Assembly (NCBI GenBank): GCA_017960005.1
Contig: JAGCZM010000156.1
Coordinates: 1-8,532 of the forward strand
From: Eggerthellaceae bacterium
Lineage (GTDB): Bacteria; Actinomycetota; Coriobacteriia; Coriobacteriales; Eggerthellaceae
Direction: 5' to 3'
DNA: 8,532 nt
Shown here piece after piece: positions 1-6,272 of this stretch. Below the pieces are notes generated by a model. It did no database searches, was not told the DNA's origin, and saw nothing but the letters and a program-made list of their open reading frames with translations. Position 1 is the first letter of the stretch. Each line of letters opens with the position of its first letter. A program made the position numbers and the translations under genes.

Positions 1-120
1 CAAGTTGGCATTGCTGCGCGTCACGCACAGACGCGGACGCTCGGTTGTGCCGGAAATCTTGCCGCGCACGCGTGCGTGACGGCGAAGGAGACCGGCTTGT
101 TTTTTCTGAAGCTTATCCAT
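1..120 (-). CDS. rplR: 50S ribosomal protein L18 (5' part only, cut by the window edge)
   Basis: Only the first 40 codons are present; the reading frame runs off the left end of the window. The visible product starts [20 protein letters not shown] and goes on with a [17 protein letters not shown] stretch, the normal basic N-terminus and 'T..RPRL.V.RS' block of L18. L18 is usually about 115 to 122 residues, so roughly two thirds lies outside. It binds 5S rRNA with L5 and helps dock it into the large subunit. The ATG at 118-120 is preceded by AGAGAGG with a 7-base spacer. The gene follows rplF after a 21-base gap, the standard spc-operon position. The identification is firm; nothing can be said about the C-terminal part. 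Confidence 0.93.
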   Translation of the reverse strand, partial: MDKLQKKQAGLLRRHARVRGKISGTTERPRLCVTRSNANL

Positions 121-141
121 ATCGATACCTCTCTAACAATC

Positions 142-681
142 CTAGTCTTTACCGGCTTTGCCGACCTTACGACGTACGTATTCGCCCTCATAGCGAATGC
201 CCTTGCCCTTGTAAGGCTCGGGTTTTCTCCATTTGCGACTGTCCGCGGCAACTTGACCGACCTGCTCTTTATCCGCACCCTTGACGATGATTTCGGTGGG
301 GCTGGGAACCTCAAAGGTGATACCTTTGGGTGCCGGCACCAACACGGGGTGAGAATAGCCCAATTGCAACTCCAAGTCGGAGCCTTTGAGTGCGGCGCGG
401 TAACCGACGCCGATGATCTGCAACTTCTTGGAGAAACCCGAAGACACACCGACAACCATGTTGCTGATGAGCGTACGGGTCAAACCGTGATAGCTTTTTG
501 CCTCACGGCTGTCATCGGGCCTGGAAACCACGATTTCTGCACCCTCCAAAGAAATCCCGATGATGGGCTGGAAGGTACGGGTCATGGAACCGTTGGGGCC
601 CTTGACGGTGACGGTGGAACCGTCGATGGAAACTTCCACACCGGCAGGAACCGGCACGGGATGCTTACCGATACGTGACAT
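142..681 (-). CDS. rplF: 50S ribosomal protein L6
   Basis: A complete 179-residue L6, the usual bacterial length (about 175 to 180). It starts [17 protein letters not shown], as L6 proteins do, and has the two tandem L6 folds: roughly residues 10-80 and 90-165. The C-terminal rRNA-binding block with [14 protein letters not shown] is intact and is followed by a basic tail. L6 sits near the base of the L7/L12 stalk beside the sarcin-ricin loop and is needed for late 50S assembly. The ATG is preceded by AGGAAAGGAA, which overlaps the TAG stop of rpsH, so the two genes are probably translationally coupled. The gap to rpsH is 18 bases and to rplR 21 bases. Nothing in the protein looks unusual. Confidence 0.98.
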   Translation of the reverse strand: MSRIGKHPVPVPAGVEVSIDGSTVTVKGPNGSMTRTFQPIIGISLEGAEIVVSRPDDSREAKSYHGLTRTLISNMVVGVSSGFSKKLQIIGVGYRAALKGSDLELQLGYSHPVLVPAPKGITFEVPSPTEIIVKGADKEQVGQVAADSRKWRKPEPYKGKGIRYEGEYVRRKVGKAGKD

Positions 682-699
682 GGCGATACCGTTCCTTTC

Positions 700-1098
700 C
701 TACCAGATATAAGCGATGACCTCACCGCCGACGCCGAGTTTACGGGCATCGCGGTCGGTCATGACGCCGTGACTTGTCGAGATGATTGCGGTGCCCAAGC
801 CACCCAAAACGCGCGGAAGCTCGTCCTTGCCGGCATAGATACGCAAGCCGGGCTTGGAGATACGCTTAATACCGCGAATGGTCTTGGCTTTCTTGTCACC
901 GTATTTCAAGGTGATTTCCAAAGTGGAAACGGGTTGTGCCGCTACCACTTCGAAGCCCTGGATATAGCCTTCTTCCTGCATGATTCTGGCAATTTCCACG
1001 AGCTTTTTGCTCGACGGCATGGATACCGTCTGCTTACCCGCAGATGATGCGTTGCGCATGCGCGTAAGCATATCTGCAATGGGATCTGTCGTACTCAT
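700..1098 (-). CDS. rpsH: 30S ribosomal protein S8
   Basis: A complete 132-residue S8, typical in length. It opens with [13 protein letters not shown], the classic S8 start, and ends with the family signature [23 protein letters not shown]8 is a primary 16S rRNA binder (central domain, helix 21) that nucleates the 30S platform. In Escherichia coli it also represses the spc operon by binding the mRNA near the L5 start; whether it does so here is unknown, but see the structured L24-L5 spacer. The start ATG has a strong site, AAGGAG with a 6-base spacer. Upstream, a 111-base spacer separates it from rpsN, longer than the other gaps inside the ribosomal block. Confidence 0.98.
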   Translation of the reverse strand: MSTTDPIADMLTRMRNASSAGKQTVSMPSSKKLVEIARIMQEEGYIQGFEVVAAQPVSTLEITLKYGDKKAKTIRGIKRISKPGLRIYAGKDELPRVLGGLGTAIISTSHGVMTDRDARKLGVGGEVIAYIW

Positions 1099-1209
1099 GT
1101 TTTTCTCCTTTTAACTTTGATGAGCCTGTCAATCGGTTCGTTGTATGCCCGTAGCACCAACGCCTGAACGCAGACACACCCTTTAAGCGTTTCCTAAAAA
1201 ATTGCCTGA
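1099..1209 (-). other. Intercistronic spacer rpsN-rpsH with small hairpins
   Basis: This 111-base spacer has no convincing reading frame. On the coding strand it holds a hairpin at 1139-1162 (CGTTG GTGC, loop TACGG, GCAT, bulged A, CAACG). A weaker 5-bp inverted repeat lies at 1167-1171/1187-1191 (AACGC/GCGTT). The stretch ends in the rpsH ribosome binding site. No run of T follows the hairpin, so it is not a terminator; an mRNA processing or regulatory role is possible but unproven. Confidence 0.4.
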
Positions 1210-1395
1210 TTACCAGGAAGCTTTGGTTACGCCGGGCAGTTCGCCTTTGCTTGCAAGCTCGCGCACGCAGCAGCGGCAAAGACCGAATTTCCTGTAGAAA
1301 GCACGCGGACGTCCACAACGGGCACATCTGTTGTGCTGTCTGGTCGAAAACTTCGGTTCACGCTTGGCTTTGGCGATCATCGATTTCTTAGCCAT
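1210..1395 (-). CDS. rpsN: 30S ribosomal protein S14, zinc-binding short form (type Z)
   Basis: A complete 61-residue S14 of the short, zinc-binding type that actinobacteria and many Firmicutes carry in the spc operon. Four cysteines form the C-x2-C...C-x2-C site: Cys24 and Cys27 in CARCGRP, Cys40 and Cys43 in CRCC. Cys42 is an additional cysteine next to the site. The end [11 protein letters not shown] matches the family closely. S14 binds 16S rRNA in the 30S head during late assembly. The ATG is preceded by AGAGGG with a 6-base spacer. The gene lies between rplE and rpsH as usual, but with long spacers on both sides (99 and 111 bases). No zinc-free paralogue is in the window. Confidence 0.98.
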   Translation of the reverse strand: MAKKSMIAKAKREPKFSTRQHNRCARCGRPRAFYRKFGLCRCCVRELASKGELPGVTKASW

Positions 1396-1494
1396 GCAAT
1401 TCCCTCTTTCTTATCGCAAGACTCTTTTTTGAGTCTTGATTCCGAAAAATCAAAGCGCTTGGAGGTTTTGCGTCTCCCAAGCAAGACGTTTGCG
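1396..1494 (-). other. Intercistronic spacer rplE-rpsN with two hairpins
   Basis: This 99-base spacer contains a perfect 8-bp inverted repeat at 1417-1424/1431-1438 (CAAGACTC, six-base A/T loop, GAGTCTTG), just upstream of the rpsN ribosome binding site. A second stem lies at 1457-1464/1474-1482 (GCTTGG-G-AG with CTCCAAGC, one bulged G). On the coding strand a run of five T follows the GCTTGG stem after about ten bases, too far for a standard terminator. The pair could tune mRNA stability or rpsN translation. Confidence 0.45.
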
Positions 1495-2037
1495 CTACTT
1501 GCTGAACGGGAAGCCCAGTGCGGAAAGCAGCGCGAATGCCGACTCGTTGTCCTTGGCGGTGGTCACAAAAGTGATGTCCATACCGCGGGTACGGTCGACT
1601 TTGTCAAACTCGATCTCGGGGAAGATCAATTGCTCGGAGACACCCAAAGAGTAGTTTCCGCGACCGTCGAAGCTGGTCGGGGAAATACCTCTGAAGTCAC
1701 GAACGCGCGGAAGCGCGGTGGAGAGCAAACGATCGGTGAACTCCCACATACGGTCGCCGCGCAGAGTGACCTTGCAACCGATGGATTGTCCGGCACGGAT
1801 CTTGAAACCGGCGATGGACTTGCGGGCGCGGGTCACGCAGGGCTGCTGACCGGTGATTTGACGAAGGTCGGCCATGGCGGCATCGAGCAGCTTGGAATCC
1901 GAAGATGCTCCGCCGACACCCATGTTGATGACGACCTTTTGCAAACGCGGAACGTCGTTGACGTTGGCGATGTTGAGGCTCTCTTTGAGAGCCGAAGCGA
2001 TTTCTTTGTTGTATTTTTCCTTCAAACGAGGAGCCAT
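1495..2037 (-). CDS. rplE: 50S ribosomal protein L5
   Basis: A complete 180-residue L5, the typical length. The frame is open further upstream to 2112, but the start at 2035-2037 gives [13 protein letters not shown], the expected L5 N-terminus, with AGAAGGG about 11 bases upstream; the 25 extra residues would be unlike any L5. Recognisable blocks are [18 protein letters not shown] near the start, the central [32 protein letters not shown], and the end [28 protein letters not shown]5 binds 5S rRNA with L18 and forms bridge B1b with the small subunit. It follows rplX after a 90-base hairpin-bearing spacer. In E. coli this is the area bound by the S8 repressor. Confidence 0.97.
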   Translation of the reverse strand: MAPRLKEKYNKEIASALKESLNIANVNDVPRLQKVVINMGVGGASSDSKLLDAAMADLRQITGQQPCVTRARKSIAGFKIRAGQSIGCKVTLRGDRMWEFTDRLLSTALPRVRDFRGISPTSFDGRGNYSLGVSEQLIFPEIEFDKVDRTRGMDITFVTTAKDNESAFALLSALGFPFSK

Positions 2038-2127
2038 ATTTAACTTACCCTTCTCATACGATGAATTAAACGCGGGATTTCCGACCCCGCGTCCCCGATT
2101 GTTCGGGGTCATGGTCGATTCGACTTA
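2038..2127 (-). other. Intercistronic spacer rplX-rplE with GC-rich tandem or alternative hairpins
   Basis: Read on the coding strand, this 90-base spacer has a CCCCGA-ACAA-TCGGGG hairpin (2093-2108), then a CGCGGG/CCCGCG hairpin with a 9-base loop (2071-2091). An alternative perfect 7-bp pairing, GACCCCG (2104-2110) with CGGGGTC (2083-2089), would replace both. TTTAATTC follows the second stem, a poor T run for a terminator. The position between L24 and L5 corresponds to the S8 target area of the E. coli spc mRNA, but I cannot see the S8 consensus motif. Confidence 0.5.
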
Positions 2128-2448
2128 TTACTGGTCGATGCTCTTGCCGCACTTCTTGCAAACGCGAACCTTTTTGCCGTCTTCGCGCTTGATCGAAACT
2201 CTCGTGGGAGCCTTGCATGCGGGGCAAACCAACATCACGTTGGATACGTGAATCGGAGCCTCAACCGAAGAAATGCCGCCCTGCGGGTTTTTCTGGGTGG
2301 GACGCATGGCCTTTTTGACCACGGCGACACCTTGTACGGCAACACGCTGATCCTGCGGGTGGGTGTAGAGGACAGCGCCCTCTTTGCCCTTGTCTTTACC
2401 GGAGATAACCTTGACGGTATCGCCTTTTTTGATGTTCATTTTAGGCAT
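2128..2448 (-). CDS. rplX: 50S ribosomal protein L24, zinc-ribbon (C+) form
   Basis: A complete 106-residue L24. The KOW motif lies at about residues 6-27 ([18 protein letters not shown]) and is the rRNA-binding part. The C-terminal half has two CxxC pairs, Cys75/Cys78 (CPAC) and Cys97/Cys100 (CKKC), so this is the cysteine-containing form expected to hold zinc. L24 is an early assembly initiator of the 50S subunit, binding the 5' domain of 23S rRNA near the exit tunnel. The ATG has a very strong ribosome binding site, GGGGAGGTG with an 8-base spacer. It follows rplN after 17 bases and precedes rplE after 90. Confidence 0.97.
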   Translation of the reverse strand: MPKMNIKKGDTVKVISGKDKGKEGAVLYTHPQDQRVAVQGVAVVKKAMRPTQKNPQGGISSVEAPIHVSNVMLVCPACKAPTRVSIKREDGKKVRVCKKCGKSIDQ

Positions 2449-2465
2449 CTGTAATACACCTCCCC

Positions 2466-2834
2466 TTACAGCGTTTCAGGTGCCAAAGACACGATTTTCA
2501 TGTACTTCTTATCGCGCAGCTCACGTGCTACCGGCCCGAAAATACGGGTACCGCGCGGCGAGCCGTCTTTGTTGATAAGAACGCAGGCATTCTGGTCGAA
2601 CCTGATATAGGTACCGTCTGCTCTGCGAATGTCTTTCTTGACACGGACGATTACGCAGCGAACAACTTCGCCCTTTTTCACAGCGCCATTGGGAAGGGCT
2701 TCCTTAACGCTGCAAATGATGACATCACCAAGACCGGCATAACGGCGATGGGATCCGCCGATGACCTTGATGCACTGCACCTTGCGGGCGCCGGAGTTAT
2801 CGGCAACTGCGAGCATGGATTGCATCTGTATCAT
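2466..2834 (-). CDS. rplN: 50S ribosomal protein L14
   Basis: A complete 122-residue L14, exactly the usual length. It starts [24 protein letters not shown], with the ADNSGA block that marks the family, and ends in [19 protein letters not shown]14 lies at the subunit interface and contributes to bridges with the 30S subunit; it is also the target of the RsfS silencing factor in bacteria. The ATG is preceded by AAGG with an 8-base spacer. As the first gene of the classical spc block it follows rpsQ after 48 bases. That gap holds no terminator and no convincing promoter, so read-through from the S10 part is expected. Confidence 0.98.
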   Translation of the reverse strand: MIQMQSMLAVADNSGARKVQCIKVIGGSHRRYAGLGDVIICSVKEALPNGAVKKGEVVRCVIVRVKKDIRRADGTYIRFDQNACVLINKDGSPRGTRIFGPVARELRDKKYMKIVSLAPETL

Positions 2835-2882
2835 TGCTTTTACCTTAACTTTCCTTAAGCAATAGCATGCCTGACAAGCAAA

Positions 2883-3143
2883 CTATTTGGCCTTCTCAAC
2901 GACTTTGACCAAACGCCAACGCTTCATTTTGGAAAGCGGGCGGGTCTCCATAATCTGAACAGTGTCACCGAGAGCGGCCTCATTGTTCTCGTCATGGGCA
3001 TGGAACTTTTTGGTGGTAGTAATCATCTTCCCATATACGGGATGGGGCTTGCGCTCGTCGACTGCCACAACGATGGTTTTGTCATTGGCGGCCGATACGA
3101 CCACACCTTGACGAACCTTACGGGAATTACGTGTTTCTGTCAT
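2883..3143 (-). CDS. rpsQ: 30S ribosomal protein S17
   Basis: A complete 86-residue S17. An ATG seven codons further upstream is in frame, but AGGAAGG lies exactly 7 bases before the ATG at 3141-3143, so that start ([13 protein letters not shown]) is chosen. The body shows the OB-fold pattern of S17: [27 protein letters not shown], then [18 protein letters not shown] and [21 protein letters not shown]17 is a primary 16S rRNA binder of the 5' domain, needed early in 30S assembly. The gap to rpmC upstream is 4 bases, and the ribosome binding site lies inside the end of rpmC, so the two are probably coupled. Confidence 0.97.
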   Translation of the reverse strand: MTETRNSRKVRQGVVVSAANDKTIVVAVDERKPHPVYGKMITTTKKFHAHDENNEAALGDTVQIMETRPLSKMKRWRLVKVVEKAK

Positions 3144-3147
3144 GGCT

Positions 3148-3357
3148 CTACCTTCCTGCCACATTTCCGTTTAACTCGCGCGCACGCAGTTCGGTCTGGA
3201 TGCGGGCGATATCCTTCTTGACCAAACCAACCCGAGCGGTGTTGTCGAGCTGGCTGGTGGCCATCTGGAAACGCAGGTTGAACAGCTCAACACGCGCTTC
3301 TTTGAGTTTGTTTTGCAAGTCTTCGGCGGAAAGCTCATGAATTTCTGTTGATTTCAT
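3148..3357 (-). CDS. rpmC: 50S ribosomal protein L29
   Basis: A complete 69-residue L29, the typical small size, almost wholly helical. The start chosen at 3355-3357 gives [18 protein letters not shown] and overlaps the TAA stop of rplP by one base (TAATG); the frame is open upstream to 3396 but those residues would lie inside rplP. The motif [35 protein letters not shown] is the L29 signature region. L29 sits at the polypeptide exit site, near where trigger factor and SRP dock. GGAGGG upstream is the likely ribosome binding site, inside rplP. Confidence 0.96.
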   Translation of the reverse strand: MKSTEIHELSAEDLQNKLKEARVELFNLRFQMATSQLDNTARVGLVKKDIARIQTELRARELNGNVAGR

Positions 3358-3779
3358 TATTCCTGTCCCTCCGTTTCGCGAGAAATAATCTTGCACTTGA
3401 TGGGCAATTTGTTCATGGCAAGGCGCAGAGCCTCTTTGGCAACCGCCTCTTCGACGCCATCCACCTCAAACATGATGCGGCCGGGTTTGACAACCGCAAC
3501 CCATGCTTCGGGATTGCCTTTGCCGGAACCCATACGGGTCTCGGCGGGTTTTTGAGTGATCGGTTTGTCCGGGAAAATGGTGATCCAGACCTTGCCGCCA
3601 CGTTTCATGTAACGGGTCATAGCAACACGGGCAGCCTCGATTTGCCTGTTGGTAATCCACTCGGCTTCCAGTGCGACCAAACCGTATGAGCCGTGGTTCA
3701 AAGCGGTGCCGCCCTTGGCAGAACCCTTCATGGAACCACGCTGCACCTTGCGGTGCTTAACACGCTTGGGAATTAACAT
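3357..3779 (-). CDS. rplP: 50S ribosomal protein L16
   Basis: A complete 140-residue L16. It starts [15 protein letters not shown] and carries the family signature in [46 protein letters not shown]16 organises the A-site region of the 50S subunit and is added late in assembly. Its start codon overlaps the stop of rpsC (TAATG), and its stop overlaps the start of rpmC in the same way, so three successive genes are joined by one-base overlaps, a strong sign of translational coupling. AAGGGGG, 7 bases upstream of the ATG, is the ribosome binding site. Nothing in the protein is unusual. Confidence 0.98.
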   Translation of the reverse strand: MLIPKRVKHRKVQRGSMKGSAKGGTALNHGSYGLVALEAEWITNRQIEAARVAMTRYMKRGGKVWITIFPDKPITQKPAETRMGSGKGNPEAWVAVVKPGRIMFEVDGVEEAVAKEALRLAMNKLPIKCKIISRETEGQE

Positions 3780-4495
3780 TATTTGGCCCCCTTCTCATTG
3801 CGACCTTCGCGACGGGGACGGCTGGGACGGGGTGCGCCGCTCTCGAGGGCGGGCTCCATGGCCTTTTGTCCCGGCAAAACATCACCGTGATACACCCAGA
3901 CCTGAACGCCGATGGCGCCCATGGTGGTGTTTGCGGTATCGAAACCGTAATCAATCTTCGCGCGCAGGGTGTGCAGCGGCACGCGACCTTCGCGATACCA
4001 CTCTCTGCGGCTCATCTCGGCACCGCCCAAACGGCCGGAACACTGGATACGGATGCCTTGGGCTCCGCTCTTGCGGGCGGATTGCACGGCTTTGCGCATC
4101 GCACGGCGGAATGCCACACGACCCTCGAGGGCATCGGCAACGGACTGTGCGATGAGGTTGGCATCCAACTCGGGGCGCTTTACCTCGATGACCTCGATGT
4201 CGACCTTGCCGTTGGCAACGCCAAGCAGCTGGGATTTGAGGGAATCGATGTTTGCACCCTTTGCTCCGATAACCGAACCGGGATGATCGGTGCTGATGAT
4301 GACTTTGATCTTGTCACCGGCGCGCTCGATTTCGATGCGGGCGATGCCGGCTTTGTCGATGGATTTCTTCAAAAACTTTTTGATTTCCAAATCGTTGGTC
4401 AGATTCTCGGCATACTTCTTATCCGCATACCAGCGGCTGCGCCAATCCTCCGTAATACCGATTCGGAAACCTGTAGGATGTACTTTTTGTCCCAT
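3779..4495 (-). CDS. rpsC: 30S ribosomal protein S3
   Basis: A complete 238-residue S3. It starts [14 protein letters not shown], then the type-II KH domain with its GxxG loop in [12 protein letters not shown] (about residues 75-86), and a C-terminal domain with [34 protein letters not shown]. The last 20 or so residues are a low-complexity basic tail rich in Arg, Pro, Gly and Glu, as commonly seen in high-G+C Gram-positive S3. S3 lines the mRNA entry channel in the 30S head and contributes to mRNA unwinding. AGAGGAGG upstream of the ATG lies inside the end of rplV; the gap between stop and start is 4 bases. Confidence 0.98.
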   Translation of the reverse strand: MGQKVHPTGFRIGITEDWRSRWYADKKYAENLTNDLEIKKFLKKSIDKAGIARIEIERAGDKIKVIISTDHPGSVIGAKGANIDSLKSQLLGVANGKVDIEVIEVKRPELDANLIAQSVADALEGRVAFRRAMRKAVQSARKSGAQGIRIQCSGRLGGAEMSRREWYREGRVPLHTLRAKIDYGFDTANTTMGAIGVQVWVYHGDVLPGQKAMEPALESGAPRPSRPRREGRNEKGAK

Positions 4496-4499
4496 GGAC

Positions 4500-4841
4500 T
4501 TATGCCTCCTCTCTCGGTGCTACGGCAATGGTGATGTGGCACATACGCTTATTGATGCGAGACGCGCTGCCTTTGGCACGCGGACGGATTCTCTTCATCG
4601 TGGGGCCCTCATCGACCGTAGCGGTCTTTACCACCAAGGATTCGGCACGAAGATGATTGTTGTGTTCGGCGTTGGCAACGGCGGAGTTCAAGACTTTCTC
4701 GACTATTTCCGCTGCGGCCTTGTTCGTAAAACGCAAAACTTCGCGGGCCTGCTCAACGTTTTTGCCGCGGATCAAATCGACCACGACGCGGGCTTTGAGG
4801 GGAGCGATACGAACGAAACGGGCTTGTGCTTTGACTTCCAT
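4500..4841 (-). CDS. rplV: 50S ribosomal protein L22
   Basis: A complete 113-residue L22. It starts [32 protein letters not shown], the normal N-terminus, and has the hairpin loop that reaches into the peptide exit tunnel in [27 protein letters not shown]. Tip changes in this loop are known to give macrolide resistance in other bacteria; nothing here looks altered by eye. L22 touches all six domains of 23S rRNA. AAGGGGG, formed partly by the rpsS stop codon (TAAGGGGG), is the ribosome binding site 7 bases before the ATG. Gaps are 12 bases to rpsS and 4 to rpsC. Confidence 0.98.
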   Translation of the reverse strand: MEVKAQARFVRIAPLKARVVVDLIRGKNVEQAREVLRFTNKAAAEIVEKVLNSAVANAEHNNHLRAESLVVKTATVDEGPTMKRIRPRAKGSASRINKRMCHITIAVAPREEA

Positions 4842-4853
4842 TGTTAAACCCCC

Positions 4854-5126
4854 TTATCGCTTACCCTTATCAGCCGAATGACCCTTGAAGGTACGGGTGG
4901 GTGCAAACTCACCCAAGCGATGACCTACCATGGATTCGGTGATATAAACCGGAACATGCTTGCGCCCGTCATGGACGGCGATGGTATGGCCGACCATATC
5001 CGGGAAGATGGTGCTTGACCTGGACCAGGTCTTAACGACGTCCTTTTCGCCGGAAGCATTCATAGCCTCAATGCGAGACAGCAAACGCGGCTCTACGAAA
5101 GGACCTTTTTTCAGACTTCTACTCAC
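4854..5126 (-). CDS. rpsS: 30S ribosomal protein S19 (GTG start)
   Basis: A complete 90-residue S19. The start codon is GTG (5124-5126), with AAGGAG 5 bases before it, giving [16 protein letters not shown], the expected N-terminus. The body has [49 protein letters not shown], the conserved core that contacts 16S rRNA in the 30S head. S19 forms a complex with S13 there and makes bridge B1a with the 50S subunit. It follows rplB after 18 bases. It is the only gene of the complete ribosomal set here without an ATG start. Confidence 0.98.
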   Translation of the reverse strand: MSRSLKKGPFVEPRLLSRIEAMNASGEKDVVKTWSRSSTIFPDMVGHTIAVHDGRKHVPVYITESMVGHRLGEFAPTRTFKGHSADKGKR

Positions 5127-5144
5127 GGTTACTCCTTTTCGTAG

Positions 5145-5975
5145 TTACTTCTTACGACGACGGATAATCAGACGGCCGGAAGCCTTCTTGGCGTTGCGGG
5201 TACGATGACCCTTGGTGGGAATACCCCACGGGGTAACGGGATGACGACCTGCGGACTTGTTTTTACCCTCGCCACCGCCATGAGGATGATCAACGGGGTT
5301 CATGACGGTACCGCGGACGCTCGGGCGAATACCCTTCCAACGGTTTCTGCCGGCTTTACCGATTTTGATGTTGGCGTGTTCGGCGTTGCCTACCTCGCCG
5401 ACGGTTGCGCGACAAACCAAAAGGACGCGGCGCATTTCGGAAGAAGGCATACGCAAAATGGCGTAATCCCCTTCCTTACCCATAAGCTGAATGCTCGTAC
5501 CGGCACTGCGGGCCAAAGCGGCACCTTTTCCGGGAAGCAATTCAACGGCATGGACCAAAGTACCGACCGGGATTGCGGAAAGCGGCAAGCAATTGCCGGG
5601 CTTGATGTCGGCTTCGGTACCGGACATAACGGTATCGCCGACGCATAATCCCTTGGGATGAAGAATGTAGCGCTTCTCACCGTCTGCATAGTGAAGAAGA
5701 GCAATACGGGCGCTGCGATTGGGATCGTATTCGATGGTGGCAACCTTGGCGGGGATACCGTCCTTGTTGCGCTTGAAATCGATGATACGGTAGCGCTGCT
5801 TGTTACCGCCACCCTGGTGACGGGTTGTGACACGACCGAAGTTGTTGCGGCCGGCACGAGAGGGCTTCGGAACCAACAGGGACTTTTCCGGTGTTCTGGT
5901 GGTGATTTCCGCGAAATCGGAAACCATCTGACCGCGGCGTCCCGGGCTCGTCGGCTTGTACTGAATGACTCCCAT
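5145..5975 (-). CDS. rplB: 50S ribosomal protein L2, first gene of the ribosomal block here
   Basis: A complete 276-residue L2. The start at 5973-5975 gives [16 protein letters not shown], the family N-terminus; the open frame reaches 6041 but the 22 extra residues do not look like L2. The conserved [13 protein letters not shown] block and the C-terminal [13 protein letters not shown] motif (about residues 226-238) are intact; the histidine in that motif is close to the peptidyl-transferase centre in other bacteria. L2 is needed for subunit association and peptide-bond formation. The ribosome binding site is weak: only AGAGAAAG-like purines, against strong sites at the following genes. rplW, normally directly upstream, is absent; a promoter and a structured leader stand there instead. 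Confidence 0.98.
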   Translation of the reverse strand: MGVIQYKPTSPGRRGQMVSDFAEITTRTPEKSLLVPKPSRAGRNNFGRVTTRHQGGGNKQRYRIIDFKRNKDGIPAKVATIEYDPNRSARIALLHYADGEKRYILHPKGLCVGDTVMSGTEADIKPGNCLPLSAIPVGTLVHAVELLPGKGAALARSAGTSIQLMGKEGDYAILRMPSSEMRRVLLVCRATVGEVGNAEHANIKIGKAGRNRWKGIRPSVRGTVMNPVDHPHGGGEGKNKSAGRHPVTPWGIPTKGHRTRNAKKASGRLIIRRRKK

Positions 5976-6148
5976 GACTCTGCTTTCTCTTTTTGACCCT
6001 TGCTCGCATGCCTCACCATACACCAAGGATCTTCTTTTCATTTTCGGGGATAAGCGCTGGCCACTCGGTATGACGGTGAGGCTGTCATACGTGACACCGT
6101 TTATCCACGCGCCCGGGCGTATCCATACCCCCGCAGACGCAAACGGTT
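5976..6148 (-). promoter_or_regulatory. Structured 5' leader of the rplB-led operon
   Basis: Non-coding stretch between the -10 box and rplB. On the coding strand it has a perfect 7-bp hairpin GTATGAC (6084-6090)/GTCATAC (6068-6074) with a 9-base loop. Eight loop bases, GCCTCACC (6075-6082), pair perfectly with GGTGAGGC (6010-6017), 34 bases before the rplB start, which gives the layout of an H-type pseudoknot. ACGGTG (6095-6100) can instead pair with CACCGT (6073-6078). A further repeat, ACCGTTT (6141-6147)/AAACGGT (6096-6102), lies mostly upstream of the expected transcription start. Such leaders often carry ribosomal-protein autoregulation, but I recognise no known class. Confidence 0.5.
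6038..6126 (-). other. Two tiny overlapping reading frames in the rplB leader (doubtful)
   Basis: The first frame (6126 to 6085) encodes [13 protein letters not shown] and its TGA overlaps the ATG of a second (6088 to 6038), encoding [16 protein letters not shown]. The second TGA in turn overlaps an ATG (6039-6041) in frame with rplB. Both junctions are ATGA, as in coupled genes. However, none of the three starts has a well-placed ribosome binding site: the first has a GGGGG one base away, too close. They may be chance; if translated they would be leader peptides. Confidence 0.15.
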
Positions 6149-6177
6149 ATTATACGTTGACAGGGCCTGCGATGCAA
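6149..6177 (-). promoter_or_regulatory. Sigma70-type promoter for the rplB-led operon
   Basis: On the minus strand TTGCAT (6172-6177) is followed, after exactly 17 bases, by a perfect TATAAT (6149-6154). The -35 box matches the consensus only in TTG; the -10 box matches fully. Transcription would start near 6142, leaving a leader of about 165 bases before rplB. It lies just downstream of a terminator, as expected for the start of a new transcription unit. There is no TGn extension upstream of the -10 box. Confidence 0.7.
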
Positions 6178-6216
6178 GAAAAATAACCCGCAATAATCAT
6201 GGGTCCCATATCAAAC

Positions 6217-6249
6217 AAAAAAAGGGCCGCCGGTTTAATCCGACGGTCC
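6217..6249 (-). terminator. Rho-independent terminator after the lipid kinase gene
   Basis: On the minus strand a 10-bp stem GGACCGTCGG/CCGGCGGCCC, with a 6-base loop ATTAAA, one A-C mismatch and one G-U pair, is followed directly by seven T. It begins 23 bases after the stop of the lipid kinase gene and separates that gene from the rplB promoter. Confidence 0.88.
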
Positions 6250-6272
6250 TCCGAATATCTCTCATTCAAAAA

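Noticed and set aside
76..678. A 200-codon plus-strand frame opposite rplF and the start of rplR
   Set aside because: The minus strand encodes complete L6 and the L18 N-terminus; the plus-strand product resembles no family.
1333..2043. A 236-codon plus-strand frame across rpsN and rplE
   Set aside because: It lies opposite two clear ribosomal genes and their spacer; the codon bias of the real genes explains the open frame.
2038..2112. An extended start for L5 at 2112
   Set aside because: The extra 25 residues cover the hairpin spacer and do not match L5; the start at 2037 does.
2835..2882. A promoter or terminator between the S10 part (rpsQ) and the spc part (rplN)
   Set aside because: The 48-base gap shows no paired boxes and no stem with a T run.
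5976..6041. A 22-residue N-terminal extension of L2 from an ATG at 6039-6041
   Set aside because: The added residues do not resemble L2, there is no ribosome binding site before that ATG, and [16 protein letters not shown] is the family start.
6157..6186. A plus-strand promoter with a perfect TTGACA at 6157-6162
   Set aside because: No good -10 box at 16 to 18 bases and no plus-strand gene downstream; the minus-strand promoter overlapping it is far better.
5976..6272. Remnants of rplW or other S10-operon genes upstream of rplB
   Set aside because: Reading the minus strand in all frames, I find no stretch resembling L23, L4, L3 or S10.
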